From contig NC_063257.1 of assembly GCF_019578655.1 (NCBI RefSeq), positions 17,794,001-17,858,000 of the forward strand: a stretch of DNA of 64,000 bases, written 5' to 3'. Shown here one piece after another: positions 22,341 through 33,088 of the stretch. The stretch comes from Ricinus communis (taxonomy: Eukaryota; Streptophyta; Magnoliopsida; Malpighiales; Euphorbiaceae). Within the stretch, counting starts at the first letter, position 1. Each line of letters opens with the position of its first letter. The notes beneath the pieces were generated by a model, which worked only from the letters and a program-made list of their open reading frames with translations, was not told the DNA's origin and ran no database searches. The translations under genes and the position numbers were made by a program.

Positions 22341-23158
22341 TGATATGAATCAAGGCTGCCATGAGATTACATTGCAAAGGCATGAACCAAAAGGTCCAAA
22401 ATGGAAATGCAACTCATGCATGAGAACAAGAGTCTAACCTTATAATGAAGCATTCAGTCCATTTTGAAGAATAAAAGCCATTCGGCTATGACTAGGCCTT
22501 TGGGCTTAATTTATATTTATATGGGTTCTTATCTTTTGGGTTTTAATTTAAGTAATTGTTTTAGTTTTTCTTTATTTAATTAAGGATTATTTTATTAGGT
22601 ATGAGTTATATGTATTGTGTGTGGAGTTACAAATAGATGCACATAATTAGTTTTCATTTGGGAGTTACAAAATGAGTGACATCAATGTAAAAACAACCAC
22701 TTTTAATGAGTTTTAAGGGGAATTAAAGGGAGAAACGTGGGGAAGCTCAAAAGACATCCATTTAGGTTTCTTTGTCTTGTTTTGGCTATAAATATCAAAG
22801 CCAGATCTATTTGTAAATATAGAATTTTGAATGATAATTTTTGTTTGCTCTTTGTGAGTATTTTTGCTTAAGTTCTTGTATGAACTTTGAACTTATCAAA
22901 CTATTTTTAGTTTGTGGCATTCTCTAACCAAAATCTTGTGTTTGGTTCTTAACTTATCAAATCATGCTTGGTTTGTGGCGTTTGGAGTTGAATTCAAGTG
23001 CTAGTTTCATTGTTGGAACTAGTTTTTCCTAACTTCACTTGAGGAGATCCTTGGCTTTTAGAATCATCTCGATTGGAGGGTGTTTTCTTGCATTCCATAT
23101 GTATCATAACTCATTAGTTATTGGGGTATGTGGTTGCTAAGATGATGATTTCCTATCA
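22341..23158 (+). repeat. family-2 LTR copy b (818 bp)
   Basis: Starts TGATATGAATCAAGG right after the purine tract and ends TTCCTATCA. TGAT/ATCA termini form a 4-bp inverted repeat, as in family 1. It is followed by TTAA and then another family-2 LTR in the same orientation. Confidence 0.82.
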
Positions 23159-23162
23159 TTAA

Positions 23163-23963
23163 TGATATGAATCAAGGCTGCCATGAGATTACATAGCAAA
23201 AGCATGAACCAAAAGGTCCAAAATGGAAATGCAACTCATGCATGAGAACAAGAGTCCAACCTTATAATGAAGCATTCAGTCCATTTTGAAGAATAAAAGC
23301 CATTCGGCTATGACTAGGCCTTTGGGCCTAATTTATATTTATATGGGTTCTTATCTTTTAGGTTTTAGTTTTTCTTTATTTAATTAAGGATTATTTCATT
23401 AGGTATGAGTTATATGTATTGTGTGTGGAGTTACAAATAGATGCACATAATTAGTTGTCATTTGGGAGTTACAAAATGAGTGACATCAATGTAAAAACAG
23501 CCACTTTTAATGAGTTTTAAGGGGAATTAAAGGGAGAAACGTGGGGAAGTTCAAAAGACATCCATTTAGGTTTCTTTGTCTTGTTTTGGCTATAAATATC
23601 AAAGCCAGATCTATTTGTAAATATAGAATTTTTGAAGGATAATCTTTGTTTGCTCTTTGTGAGTGTTTTTGCTTAAGTTCTTGCATGAACTTTGAACTTA
23701 TCAAACTATTTTTAGTTTGTGGCGTTCTCTAAACAAAATCTTGTGTTTGATTCAAAACTTATCAAATCATACTTGGTTTGTGGCGTTTGGAGTTGAATTC
23801 AAGTGCTAGTTTCATTGTTGGAACTAGTTTTTCTTAACTTCACTTGAGGAGATCCTTGGGTTTTGGAATCATCTTGATTGGAGGGTATTTTCTTGCATTC
23901 CATATGTATCATAACTCATTAGTTATTGGGGTGTGTGGTTGCTAAGATGATGATTTCCTATCA
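23163..23963 (+). repeat. family-2 LTR copy c (801 bp), in tandem with copy b
   Basis: Starts TGATATGAATCAAGG and ends TTCCTATCA. Only four bases separate it from copy b. No interior or primer site follows, so it is a solo LTR or the residue of LTR-LTR recombination. It is slightly shorter than copy b, with a deletion near 23359. Confidence 0.8.
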
Positions 23964-23972
23964 CTTTTTTTT

Positions 23973-24507
23973 TGATAAACAAGAAGGGACAACAAAAATT
24001 TATTTAATAAACACAAATGTGTAAACTTTTAAACAAAGAGTACTTAGAAGGACAAAATTGAAACAAGAAGAATTCAGCACAAAAAAAAAGTAAAGAAGAT
24101 GAGAAACTTTAATTACACATAAAACACAAAGATAAGCAAACCTCAACTTGAAGCAAGCTTTGATACCAAATGATAGGAAATCATCATCTTAGCAACCGCA
24201 CACCCCAATAACTAATGAGTTATGATCCATATGGAATGCAAGAAACACCCTCCAATCAAGATGATTCCAAAACCCAAGGATCTCCTCAAGTGAAGTTAAG
24301 AAAAACTAGTTCCAACAATGAAACTAGCACTTGAATTCAACTCCAAACGCCACAAACCAAGTATGATTTGATAAGTTTTGAATCAAACACAAGATTTTGT
24401 TTAGAGAACGCCACAAACTAAAAATAGTTTGATAAGTTCAAAGTTCATGCAAGAACTTAAGCAAAAACACTCACAAAGAGCAAACAAAGATTATCCTTCA
24501 AAAATTC
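23973..24507 (-). repeat. inverted family-2 LTR part (copy d) with primer site and ORF240-type leader
   Basis: On the minus strand 24507-24171 is the 3' part of a family-2 LTR ending TATCA. Then comes TGGTATCAAAGC at 24168-24157, a one-mismatch tRNA-Met primer site, and a leader matching that at 21456-21594. It is therefore the 5' end of a second ORF240-type element whose body is lost at 23973. Upstream it is joined to the gag-protease fragment at 24508. Confidence 0.7.
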
Positions 24508-25715
24508 CAAAAAATATGGACATCATGTTTATTTTGCAAACTCAATGTTCTTTGAACAACAAGATTATCTCCCTTAGCACATTCAACATCACTAAAATCT
24601 TCTAAAGAAGGCATATCATCATCACTATCCCCCTCACTCTCCGACTCAATATCACCATTCCTTAGAATCATAGCTTTCTTATTTGGACATTCCCTAGCAA
24701 TGTGCCCATGACCCAAACACTTAAAACATTTGATTCCCCTAGTTTGGGCTGGTTGATTCTCACCCTTTCCCTTATTACCCAAGTCAATTTTAGGTTTAGT
24801 TTCTTCCACTTTTGACTTAGTAAAAGGTTTATCATCCTTTCTCCCCCAAGAATTTTTCCAAGAAGAAGAAGAACCCATATTTGGTTTAGAATCATACCTC
24901 TTTCTTTTCAATTGCCTTTCCACTTTCATGGCCAAATTCACCATATCTTCAATTTCCACATAATGTTGCAAATCAACAACATCAGCAATGTCTTTGTTTA
25001 GCCCTCTCAAGAACCTTGCCATGGTAGCTTCACGATCTTCTATCACATTTGCTCTAATCATAGCCTTCTCCATTTCTTTGTGATACTCCTCCACACTCAT
25101 GGATCCTTGATTTAGAGTTTGTAACCTTTGATGAAGCTCTCTATAGTAGTGGCTTGGGACAAACCTCTTTCTCATGATTTGCTTCATTTCCCTCCAAGAC
25201 TCCACGGGTCTTTCTCCATTTCTACGTCTTTCCTTGTAATATTGATCCCACCAAATACTTGCATAATCACTAAACTCAACAGCAGCAAGCTTTACCTTTT
25301 TCTCCTCCGAATAATTATGACATTCGAAGATGAGTTCCACTTTCCGCTCCCATTCAAGGTACACATCTGGATCATTTCTTCCTTGGAATGAAGGAATCTT
25401 CATTTTGATGCTTCCAAGGTTGCGATCAACATCATCATTTGGATGTCTTCTCCTAGCTTGTCTCTTAGGATTGATTTATTGTCCCACCAAGTTGACTTGA
25501 TCATCATCCAAAACATCATTTCCTTCATATTCCTCTTGGTCAATTGGTGGATGTCTCCTTCGTCTAGGCTCTCCTTGTAATTGGTTAAAGATGCCATCAT
25601 GCCTCTCCAATTTTTCATTGACTCCCACCATCATATTAAACATTCTTTCGAATTGTTGTTGCATAGCTTGAATCACATGATCATTGGTAGAAGAAGAACT
25701 TGTATCTTTTGACAT
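24508..25715 (-). pseudogene. gypsy gag with CCHC knuckle, truncated in the protease linker
   Basis: The start MSKDTSSSSTNDHVIQAMQQ at 25715 is followed by a frame break near 25480. An open frame of about 300 codons then gives gag (PSFQGRNDPDVYLEWERKVE, FVPSHYYRELHQRL, MSVEEYHKEME) and the RNA-binding knuckle CFKCLGHGHIAREC at about 24690-24732. It stops in the linker (LSLQNKHDVH) where LTR sequence takes over at 24508. The protein is nearly the same as gag at 61608, although the LTRs of the two elements differ. Confidence 0.82.
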
Positions 25716-26369
25716 GATTGTAAAACCTAAAATTTTAATAAAAATAAATAGAAAGAAACAATCTCACAACACTCCCTCATGTGTTTCACTCAAAATTGAT
25801 GTATACCACTCGTGTTTACACTCAATTTTGGCTTCTTTTTTTTCTAATGATCTCACACTCTTGCCTTTTACCTCTCAAATTTGGCTTTTCATTTCTTAGA
25901 TGAACTAAGTTTCTCAATCAAACAAAATTTCAAGAATGTAGTAATCAATGATAAAAAAAAAATAACGTAGGCTAACAAGAAAATAATAAGGTAGGCTTAA
26001 AGAAATGAACAATTTGTAGCAAATAGGCTAATAGAAATGAAAAAAAATAGATCATCAAAGAACACAAAGATATAGAATTATAAAGATAGATCTCAATGGA
26101 ATATGAAGAGTCAATTTTTTTTTATGTAATCTGAGATCTAACACAAGAATATCAAAGATAACAATTTTTTTCTTTTAGGACGATTTTTTTTTTTTTGATA
26201 TATGCAAACAAAATCTTAAGATAAGAAGAATAAAGATAAAAATAATAATAATAACAAGAACAATAGATGGCAAAAGGTGCAAAATATAAGATGAACACAA
26301 GATATTGAGAATTAAAAGATAGTATTGGATACGCAAACCTCAATCTTGAGCAAATGCTCTGATACCAAA
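25716..26369 (-). other. leader and tRNA-Met primer site of the gag element
   Basis: TGGTATCAGAGC at 26367-26356 on the minus strand follows the LTR by two bases. The leader downstream of it (from GAGGTTTGCGTATCC) matches the leader at 60973-61607 closely, including poly-A/T tracts. No ORF is supported in it. Confidence 0.75.
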
Positions 26370-27145
26370 TGGTAGGAAATCATCATCTTAGCAACCACAC
26401 ACCCCAATAACTAATGAGTTATGATCCATATGGAATGCAAGAAACACCCTCCAATCAAGATGATTCCAAAACCCAAGGATCTCCTCAAGTGAAGTTAAGA
26501 AAAACTAGTCCCAACAATGAAACTAGCACTTGAATTCAACTCCAAACGCCACAAACCAAGTATGATTTGATAAGTTTTGAATCAAACACAAGATTTTGTT
26601 TAGAGAACGCCACAAACTAAAAATAGTTTGATAAGTTCAAAGTTCATGCAAGAACTTAAGCAAAAACACTCACAAAGAGCAAACAAAGATTATCCTTCAA
26701 AAATTCTATATTTTCAAATAGATCTGGCTTTGATATTTATAGCCAAAACAAGACAAAGAAACCTAAATGGATGTCTTTTGAGCTTCCCCACGTTTCTCCC
26801 TTTAATTCCCCTTAAAACTCATTAAAAGTGGTTGTTTTTACATTGATGTCACTCATTTTGTAACTCCCAAATGACAACTAATTATGTGCATCTATTTGTA
26901 ACTCCACACACAATACATATAACTCATACCTAATGAAATAATCCTTAATTAAATAAAGAAAAACTAAAACAATTACTTAAATTAAAACCCAAAAGATAAG
27001 AACCCATATAAATATAAATTAAGCCCAAAGGCCTAGTCATAGCCGAATGGCTTTTATTCTTCAAAATGGACTGAATGCTTCATTATAAGGACCTTTTGGT
27101 TCATGCCTTTGCAATGTAATCTCATGGCAGCCTTGATTCATATCA
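26370..27145 (-). repeat. family-2 LTR copy e (776 bp), 5' LTR
   Basis: On the plus strand it begins TGGTAGGAAATC at 26370 and ends TTCATATCA at 27145. In element orientation it precedes the primer site, leader and gag, so it is a 5' LTR. It lacks a block near 27080-27090 present in copies b and c. TTTAG follows at 27146 and may be a target duplication, but no partner is identifiable. Confidence 0.8.
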
Positions 27146-27306
27146 TTTAGCTTAATTAATTTCTGTTCTAGCATGTTAATTGTCTTTTATTAAGTTGGTT
27201 GTGATTTTAACTTTTACAATTTGAGTTAATTTTGAAGGGCACAAAGACAAACTCTTTCTTTGATTGAGTGCAAACACGTGAGGGAGAAACCAATCTTCTT
27301 GAAACC
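27146..27306 (+). other. leader remnant before the third gag
   Basis: AT-rich leader ending CAAACACGTGAGGGAG, a phrase also found just before gag at 61530-61555. No LTR or primer site is attached, so the 5' end of this element was lost at the family-2 LTR junction. Confidence 0.5.
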
Positions 27307-28284
27307 ATGTCTAATCAGTCTTCTTCCAAAGATTCTGATCACGGAATTCCAAATATGAGAGCCTTCATGGAGGCTATAGACTCTAAACTTGAACGACAAA
27401 GGCTTGATAACGAAAATAGGTATGCTGAAATGATGGATGAACTAATAAAAATCAAATCTGAATCGAGAGGTAGGAGCTTTCGAGATGAGGAAAGTATGTC
27501 TAGAGCAAGGAGAGGAACGTGGAGAGATGAAAAAGAATGGGGAGATAGAACCGAAACTCACCATGGGAGAAATAAGGTAGATTCAAACTTGGGTAGTATT
27601 AAGCTTACAATTCCTTCCTTCCAAGGTAAGAGTGATCCCGAGTTGTATCTAGAGTGGGAAAAGAAGGTTGAGAGAGTATTTGAATGCCATAACTATAGTG
27701 AGGAGAAGAAAGTAAAATTGGTCGTAGTTGAATTCACCCAATATGCTGCAATTTGGTGGGATCAACTAGTGAGTAATAGGCGTAGGAATGGTGACAGGGA
27801 GATCCAAACATGCGCTGAAGTGAAACGAATAATGAGGAAATGCTTTGTTCCTTCTCATTACTATAGAGAGTTGTAGAATAAGTTACAAAGTTTGGTACAA
27901 GGGGGAAAGAGCGTAGAGAAGTATTATCAAGAGATGGAGATTGCTTTGATTAGGGCCAATATAGAAGATGATAGGGAGGCTACTATGGCTCGATTTTTGC
28001 ATGGTCTTAACAAAGATATTGCTAATCTTGTTGAATTGCAGCATTATGTAGAGATGGAGGACATGCTACACATGGCAATCAAGATAGAGCGGCAATTGAA
28101 GCAAAATAACAAGAACTCCTCTTCAACAAATTCTAATTGGAAAACCAATTGGAAAGGTACAAATTCTACCCAAAACAAAAGAAAGTGTCTAAAGATAATA
28201 AAGCCGAAACAAAGGGGGATCAAATCAATAAAAGCCGAACTTAAGAAGGCAAGCCCAAAAAATCCAATGCTTCAAATGCCTAGG
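27307..28284 (+). pseudogene. gypsy gag of a third family, joined at its zinc knuckle to an LTR
   Basis: From MSNQSSSKDSDHGIP at 27307 the frame gives an Arg/Glu-rich N-terminus, then the gag core (LTIPSFQGKSDPELYLEWEK, FECHNYSEEKKVKLVVVEF, FVPSHYYREL). A TAG at 27874 interrupts it, then SVEKYYQEMEIALIRANIE and VELQHYVEMEDMLHM follow. Near 28270 the knuckle starts (CFKCLG) and is cut exactly where TGATGAGAACCC, an LTR-like start, begins. Gag would assemble the particle; here protease and everything downstream are deleted. Confidence 0.8.
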
Positions 28285-28883
28285 TGATGAGAACCCATGT
28301 AGCAAAAGGAATCCTACTTCCACAAAGAATCCTAATTCCACTAAAGATCCTAATCCAGCAAGGAGTCCTGATGATGAGAACCCATGTAGCACAAGGAATC
28401 CTACTTCAACAAAGAATCCTAATTCCACTAAAGATCCTAATCCAACAAGGAGTCCTGATGACATCAAGAGTTCAAGCGACAAAAGGAATCCTATTTCCAC
28501 TAGGAATCCTAATCCAATTAGGAGTTCTACCGAGATTCAACTTTGATTAATTGTATTTCATTCATGGATTAAAGCCCAACGTGAAGACATGAAAATCAAA
28601 TCTGATTTATGTTGAATTCAAGCCCAAACGTAAGGCCCAAGTCCAAGGTTGAATATTCAAAGTCAAAATCCAAGTTAAAATAGGAATTTTCTTTTAACAA
28701 GTCCAAGTCAAAAAAGGAGTTTGCTACTCTTTTACTTCAAGATTTGTTTATTTAGGAGTCTTGGCCGTATATCCTAGTCATTCTAGGATTAGGATTATTT
28801 AAACTCTATAAATAGAGCTACGTAATTCTGTAAAAGCATACATAGATCTTTGATTGAATAGAAAACCTTGGTTTATAGCAAAA
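28285..28883 (+). repeat. H-related LTR, 3'-truncated, with 87-bp tandem repeat
   Basis: Starts TGATGAGAACCC. The first 174 bp are two copies of an 87-bp repeat (28285 and 28372), followed by a partial third. From about 28530 it matches the reverse complement of the element H LTR (39115 to 38780), including CTATAAATAGAGCTA near 28806-28820. It breaks near 28880 and is followed by family-1 pol. Confidence 0.6.
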
Positions 28884-30919
28884 ATTTAGATGAGCATGTA
28901 CAACATTTGACTTGTGTTTTTGATGTGCTTAAGAGAAGTTGTATGCTAATTTAAAGAAATGTTGTTTTTGCACTAATGAAATTACTTTTCTTGGATATAT
29001 TGTCAATGACAAGGGTATTCATGTTGATCAAGAAAAGGTAAAAGTAATTAGAGAATGGCCAACACCCACAAGTGTAAGTGATCTAAGAAGCTTTCATGGT
29101 TTAGCTAGCTTTTATAGAAGGTTCATTCAGAATTTTTCTACCATAGTTGCACCTTTAACTGAATGCATAAAAAAGAATGTTGGTTTTAAGTGGGGAATTG
29201 AACAAGATGAGGCTTTTAACTTGCTAAAAGACAAATTAAGTTCTGCACCCTTGTTATCTTTGCCAAATTTTACTAAACCTTTTGAGATTGAGTGTGATGC
29301 AAGTGGCATAGGTATTGGAGGAGTTTTGATGCAAGAAGGCAAGCCCATAGCATTCTTTAGCGAAAAGCTAAGTGGAGCAAGTCTAAACTACCCTACATAT
29401 GACAAGGAGTTCTATGCATTAGTGAGGGTTCTAGAGACATGGCAGCATTACTTTGGCTACAAAGAATTCATAATTCACACTGACCATGAGTCCTTAAAGT
29501 ATCTCAAAGGATAAGGAAAGCTCAATAAGAGACATGCAAAATGGGTGGAATTCATTGAATCCTTTCTATACATCATTAAGTACAAGCAAGGGAAAGAAAA
29601 TGTGGTGGCCGATGCATTGTCAAGAAGGTATGCCTTGATCTCTAAACTTGATGCAAAATTATTAGGATTTGAATACATAAAAGATCTGTATTCTAATGAT
29701 CCTGATTTTGCTAATGTTTATGGGGTATGTGAGAAAGGGGGTTTTGATAAGTTCTATAAGTTTGATGGTTTTCTTTTTCGGGAAAACAAATTGTGTGCGC
29801 CACAAAGTTCTTTGAGAGAGTTACTTGTGAGAGAGGCACATAGTGGAGGTTTAATGGGACATTTTGGGATTAAGAAAACTTTGGATATGTTGGGTGACCA
29901 TTTCTTTTGGCCACACATGAAAAGGGATGTTGAGAGAATTTGTGAGAAATGCATTACTTGCAAACAAGCCAAATCCAAAGCAATGCCTCATGGTTTGTAT
30001 ACACCTCTTCCCATACCAAATGAACCTTGGGTAGACATTTCTATGGACTTTGTTTTAGGATTACCTAGGTCCAAGGGAGGGAGAGATTCTATTTTTGTTG
30101 TTGTGGACAGGTTTAGCAAAATGGCACATTTCATTCCATGTCACAAGACAGATGATGCAACCCATATTGCGAATCTATTCTTCAAGGAGATTGTAAGGCT
30201 GCATGGAGTGCCAAGGACCATTGTGAGTGATAGGGATGTCAAATTCCTAAGTCACTTTTGGAAGACTCTTTGGGGAAAGATGGGGACAAAGCTTTTGTAT
30301 TCTACAACTTGTCATCCGCAAACGGATGGACAAACAGAGGTGGTCAATAGGACACTTGCAACACTTTTGAGGGCTCTCATGTAAAGAAATCTGAAGAATT
30401 GGGAAGAATGTTTGCCACATGTGGAATTTGCTTACAATAGGAGTGTGCATGGTTCAACAAATTGCTCACCCTTTGAAGTTGTGTATGGATTCAATCCATT
30501 GACTCCATTAGATTTGCTACCATTGCCATTGGACAAAGCTAATTTAGAGGGGAAATAAAAAGCTGAATTCATCAAGACTTTGCATGAGAAGGTGCATGCA
30601 AACATTGAGAAGAAAACACTCCAATATGAAAGCGGCAGCAAGGGAGGAAGCGGGGTCATTTTGAGCACGGAGATTGGGTATGGGTGCACTTGAGGAAGGA
30701 AAGATTTCCTAACCAAAGGAAATCAAAGCTTATGCTAAGAGGAGATGGTCCTTTTAGAGTGCTTCAACGCATCAACAACAATTCCTACAAGCTAGAACTT
30801 CCAAGTGAGTATGGCAATGTTAGTGCTACTTTCAATGTTAGTGACTTGTCTTTGTTTGATGTAGGTGATGAAGATGATGGAGCTGATTTGTGGACAAATC
30901 CTTTTGAAGAAAGGGGGAA
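28884..30919 (+). pseudogene. family-1 gypsy pol: RT thumb, RNase H, integrase, tail
   Basis: The frame starts inside RT ([14 protein letters not shown], then [19 protein letters not shown]). RNase H follows with [23 protein letters not shown] and [12 protein letters not shown], where a stop lies at 29512. The integrase has an HHCC-type finger ([30 protein letters not shown]) and D-D-E blocks: [19 protein letters not shown] and [16 protein letters not shown] stop lies at 30382, a second near 30557, and a frameshift near 30630. The tail then reads into the LTR. The RT catalytic half is missing. Confidence 0.88.
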
Positions 30920-31753
30920 TGATGTGAATCCAAGTTCAAACCTTAAAGAGATCCAAGATCCATTAATAGTACAAGAAGGCCCAATCACAAGGTCCAAATC
31001 CAAGAAGCTTCAACAAGCCATATTGGGTTTAATTAGGGACATTTGGAAAGCCCAAGAATTTCAACCCAATAAGGCATCCATGGAGGCCCAAGGAATAATA
31101 TTTAACTTGTTTTCATGTTAATAACAATTAGGGTTACATATAGCCACCATACAAGTTAATGTGGTAATTAATACCAAGTAATGGCTATCAATGTGGGTAG
31201 TGGTTATTAAGAGCCACCATATACAAGTTAATGGGGTAATCAATACCAAGTAATGGCTATTAGTGTGGATAGTGGTTACTAAGGCCATTTAAGAGTAAAA
31301 GTAATCCTATGTGTGTGAGTCTATTTTAGTAGTGTGTGCATGGACTTGTACTCTATATAAACAAGTCCTTTTCTCTTTCTTTTAGGGCATGATTGAATTT
31401 GATATATGAAATTTTGTTTGAGTTTTATTGTGAGGAATTTTGTTTTTAATTTCTTGCTTGAACTTTGCGACTTATCAAGCTTTATTCTAGCTTGTGGTGT
31501 CAAAATCTAAATCTTTGTTTTCTTGTTATTTATCAAACTTTCTTGTTTGTGGCATAAGAGGAAATTCAAAGTCTATCTTAGTATCTTTATCCTTATTGGT
31601 AAAGGGGTTAAGTAGCATCCATCTTCTTACTTCAATCTTTGAACGATCCGAATTTGTGGATTAAATTGGTAATTTCTAGTTTTCTGCTAATTCAACTTAT
31701 CATAGTATTTTTGCTATTGGGAAGTTAATTGATGAAACCTACAATTCCCATCA
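30920..31753 (+). repeat. family-1 LTR copy B (834 bp), 3' LTR
   Basis: Starts TGATGTGAATCC after the purine tract AAGAAAGGGGGAA and ends TTCCCATCA. The pol frame continues about 65 codons into it (GPITRSKSKKLQQAILGL) and stops at 31120. Core promoter-like CTCTATATAAAC lies at 31351-31362. Confidence 0.87.
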
Positions 31754-32254
31754 TAACTATAATATTATAATATACTTTATACTCTATAAAAAATATAAGT
31801 TATATATTATAATATGTCACATAGTATTGATACTAGTAATCTAGTGTACATACTATAATACTAGATTTAAAATTTATTTATTATCTAGAAATTTTTGACA
31901 AATTAATTAAAAAATTACTTAATTTAATAAAGTTATATAAATTAGTAAAAATTATAAAAGATATTATTATATAAATATAATATTATTTACACTATATTTA
32001 TTAATAAATTGATTTTTAATAATATAATATTTTTATTCTAAGAATAATAATATTAATTATACTAAAAGTATTAATTTATATAAATATTAAAATTAAGAAA
32101 TAAATATTTTAAAAATAATTTTTATATTATTATACAAATAAAACTTAAAAAATTAAATATTTAGAAATAATTAGTTTATTAACTTTTAAAATATTATAAA
32201 TTAATATTAAAATATAAAAAATATATTAAATTATATTTATAAATTTAATTTTTT
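31754..32254. other. very AT-rich stretch, no gene
   Basis: About 500 bp made almost only of A and T with TAATAT and ATATTA words. No open frame or LTR boundary is visible. It is ordinary AT-rich intergenic DNA as far as I can see. Confidence 0.5.
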
Positions 32255-33088
32255 TTTTTTGAAAAGGATCAAACAAAACTTGAGAAAAAATTGTCAAAAC
32301 ATCTTTTAACAATATAGAAGTTCTTTACTTTCTACAACAGCGGAGATCCTCATTTGTTGTCAAGATTAGCTTAAAAGTTCAAATAAACCTATCCAACTAG
32401 AAGAATCAATAGAGGATATTGAAAGCATAGAGTTAGGTAAAATTTCTTTACTTCTTACATATGTTTGTTTATTGTTGATGCTGTTAAGTCTTATTAACGT
32501 AATTTTTTTACTTTTATTGTAGGAATTATTCAAGATCTTGAGATTGGTGAGTCTCTTATGCCAAGATTAAATGTGGAGTGCTAATTTTGAGGGGAGGTAA
32601 TAACATTCATTTGCTAATTTTGGACATGTATTTTAGTGCTACATAAAGTTTGTAAATTTATTTATTTTAATGATTGCCATCTGCAACATATTTTTATGCT
32701 TGTAGTAATATATATTTTAATGGTTTGTATTTGAATATTGAATGAATTATTTTATTTGCAAGCGACTGAATTGCAAAACAGGTTGTTTAAGAATGTGATT
32801 GCAATTTTAATTTAGATTTTCATGCTACTTTTTTTTAGGTTGGTAATCATATTTTCTCTAAATACATTTGATTAAAGATGAGATTAAAGTTATATTTTTT
32901 AAATTTTTTAGAACCGAAAATAGCACCAAACCGAACTGTATTGAACCATAAAATTGGTACAATACGGTATTGGATCCTTTTATGTTTGGTACGGTACTGG
33001 TACCTTCAATTTTAAAATAACCGAAGTTTGGTATGGTACTAGTGATTTATAAATAACCGAATTGGACCGATCCGTGCTCAGCCCTAAT
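32255..33088. other. degenerate repeat with GGTAC words, possible hAT-type end
   Basis: Non-coding. From about 32935 to 33070 it alternates ACCGAA with GGTACGGTA and GGTACT words. It ends GTGCTCAGCCCTA at about 33074-33087, whose complement TAGGGCTGAGCAC resembles the terminal repeats of plant hAT elements. The opposite end was not found, so the assignment is weak. Confidence 0.3.

Larger units (their letters stand above)
20901..23158 (+). mobile_element. non-autonomous LTR element with ORF240
   Basis: Order: truncated family-2 LTR, leader, ORF240, polypurine tract, complete family-2 LTR. It carries none of the standard retrotransposon enzymes. Its LTR is the same family as that of the gag-bearing element at 24508-27145, which suggests it borrows enzymes from that group. 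The 5' LTR has lost its first about 260 bp and the primer site. Confidence 0.65.

Noticed and set aside
21009..26825. Repeated 65-codon frame (at 21009, 23507 and 26628) that looked like a conserved small protein
   Set aside because: It is the same stretch of family-2 LTR read on the antisense strand. Conservation reflects recent LTR copies, not coding.
31754..32254. AT-rich block as organellar DNA or a replication origin
   Set aside because: There is no organellar gene or conserved element; base composition alone is not evidence.
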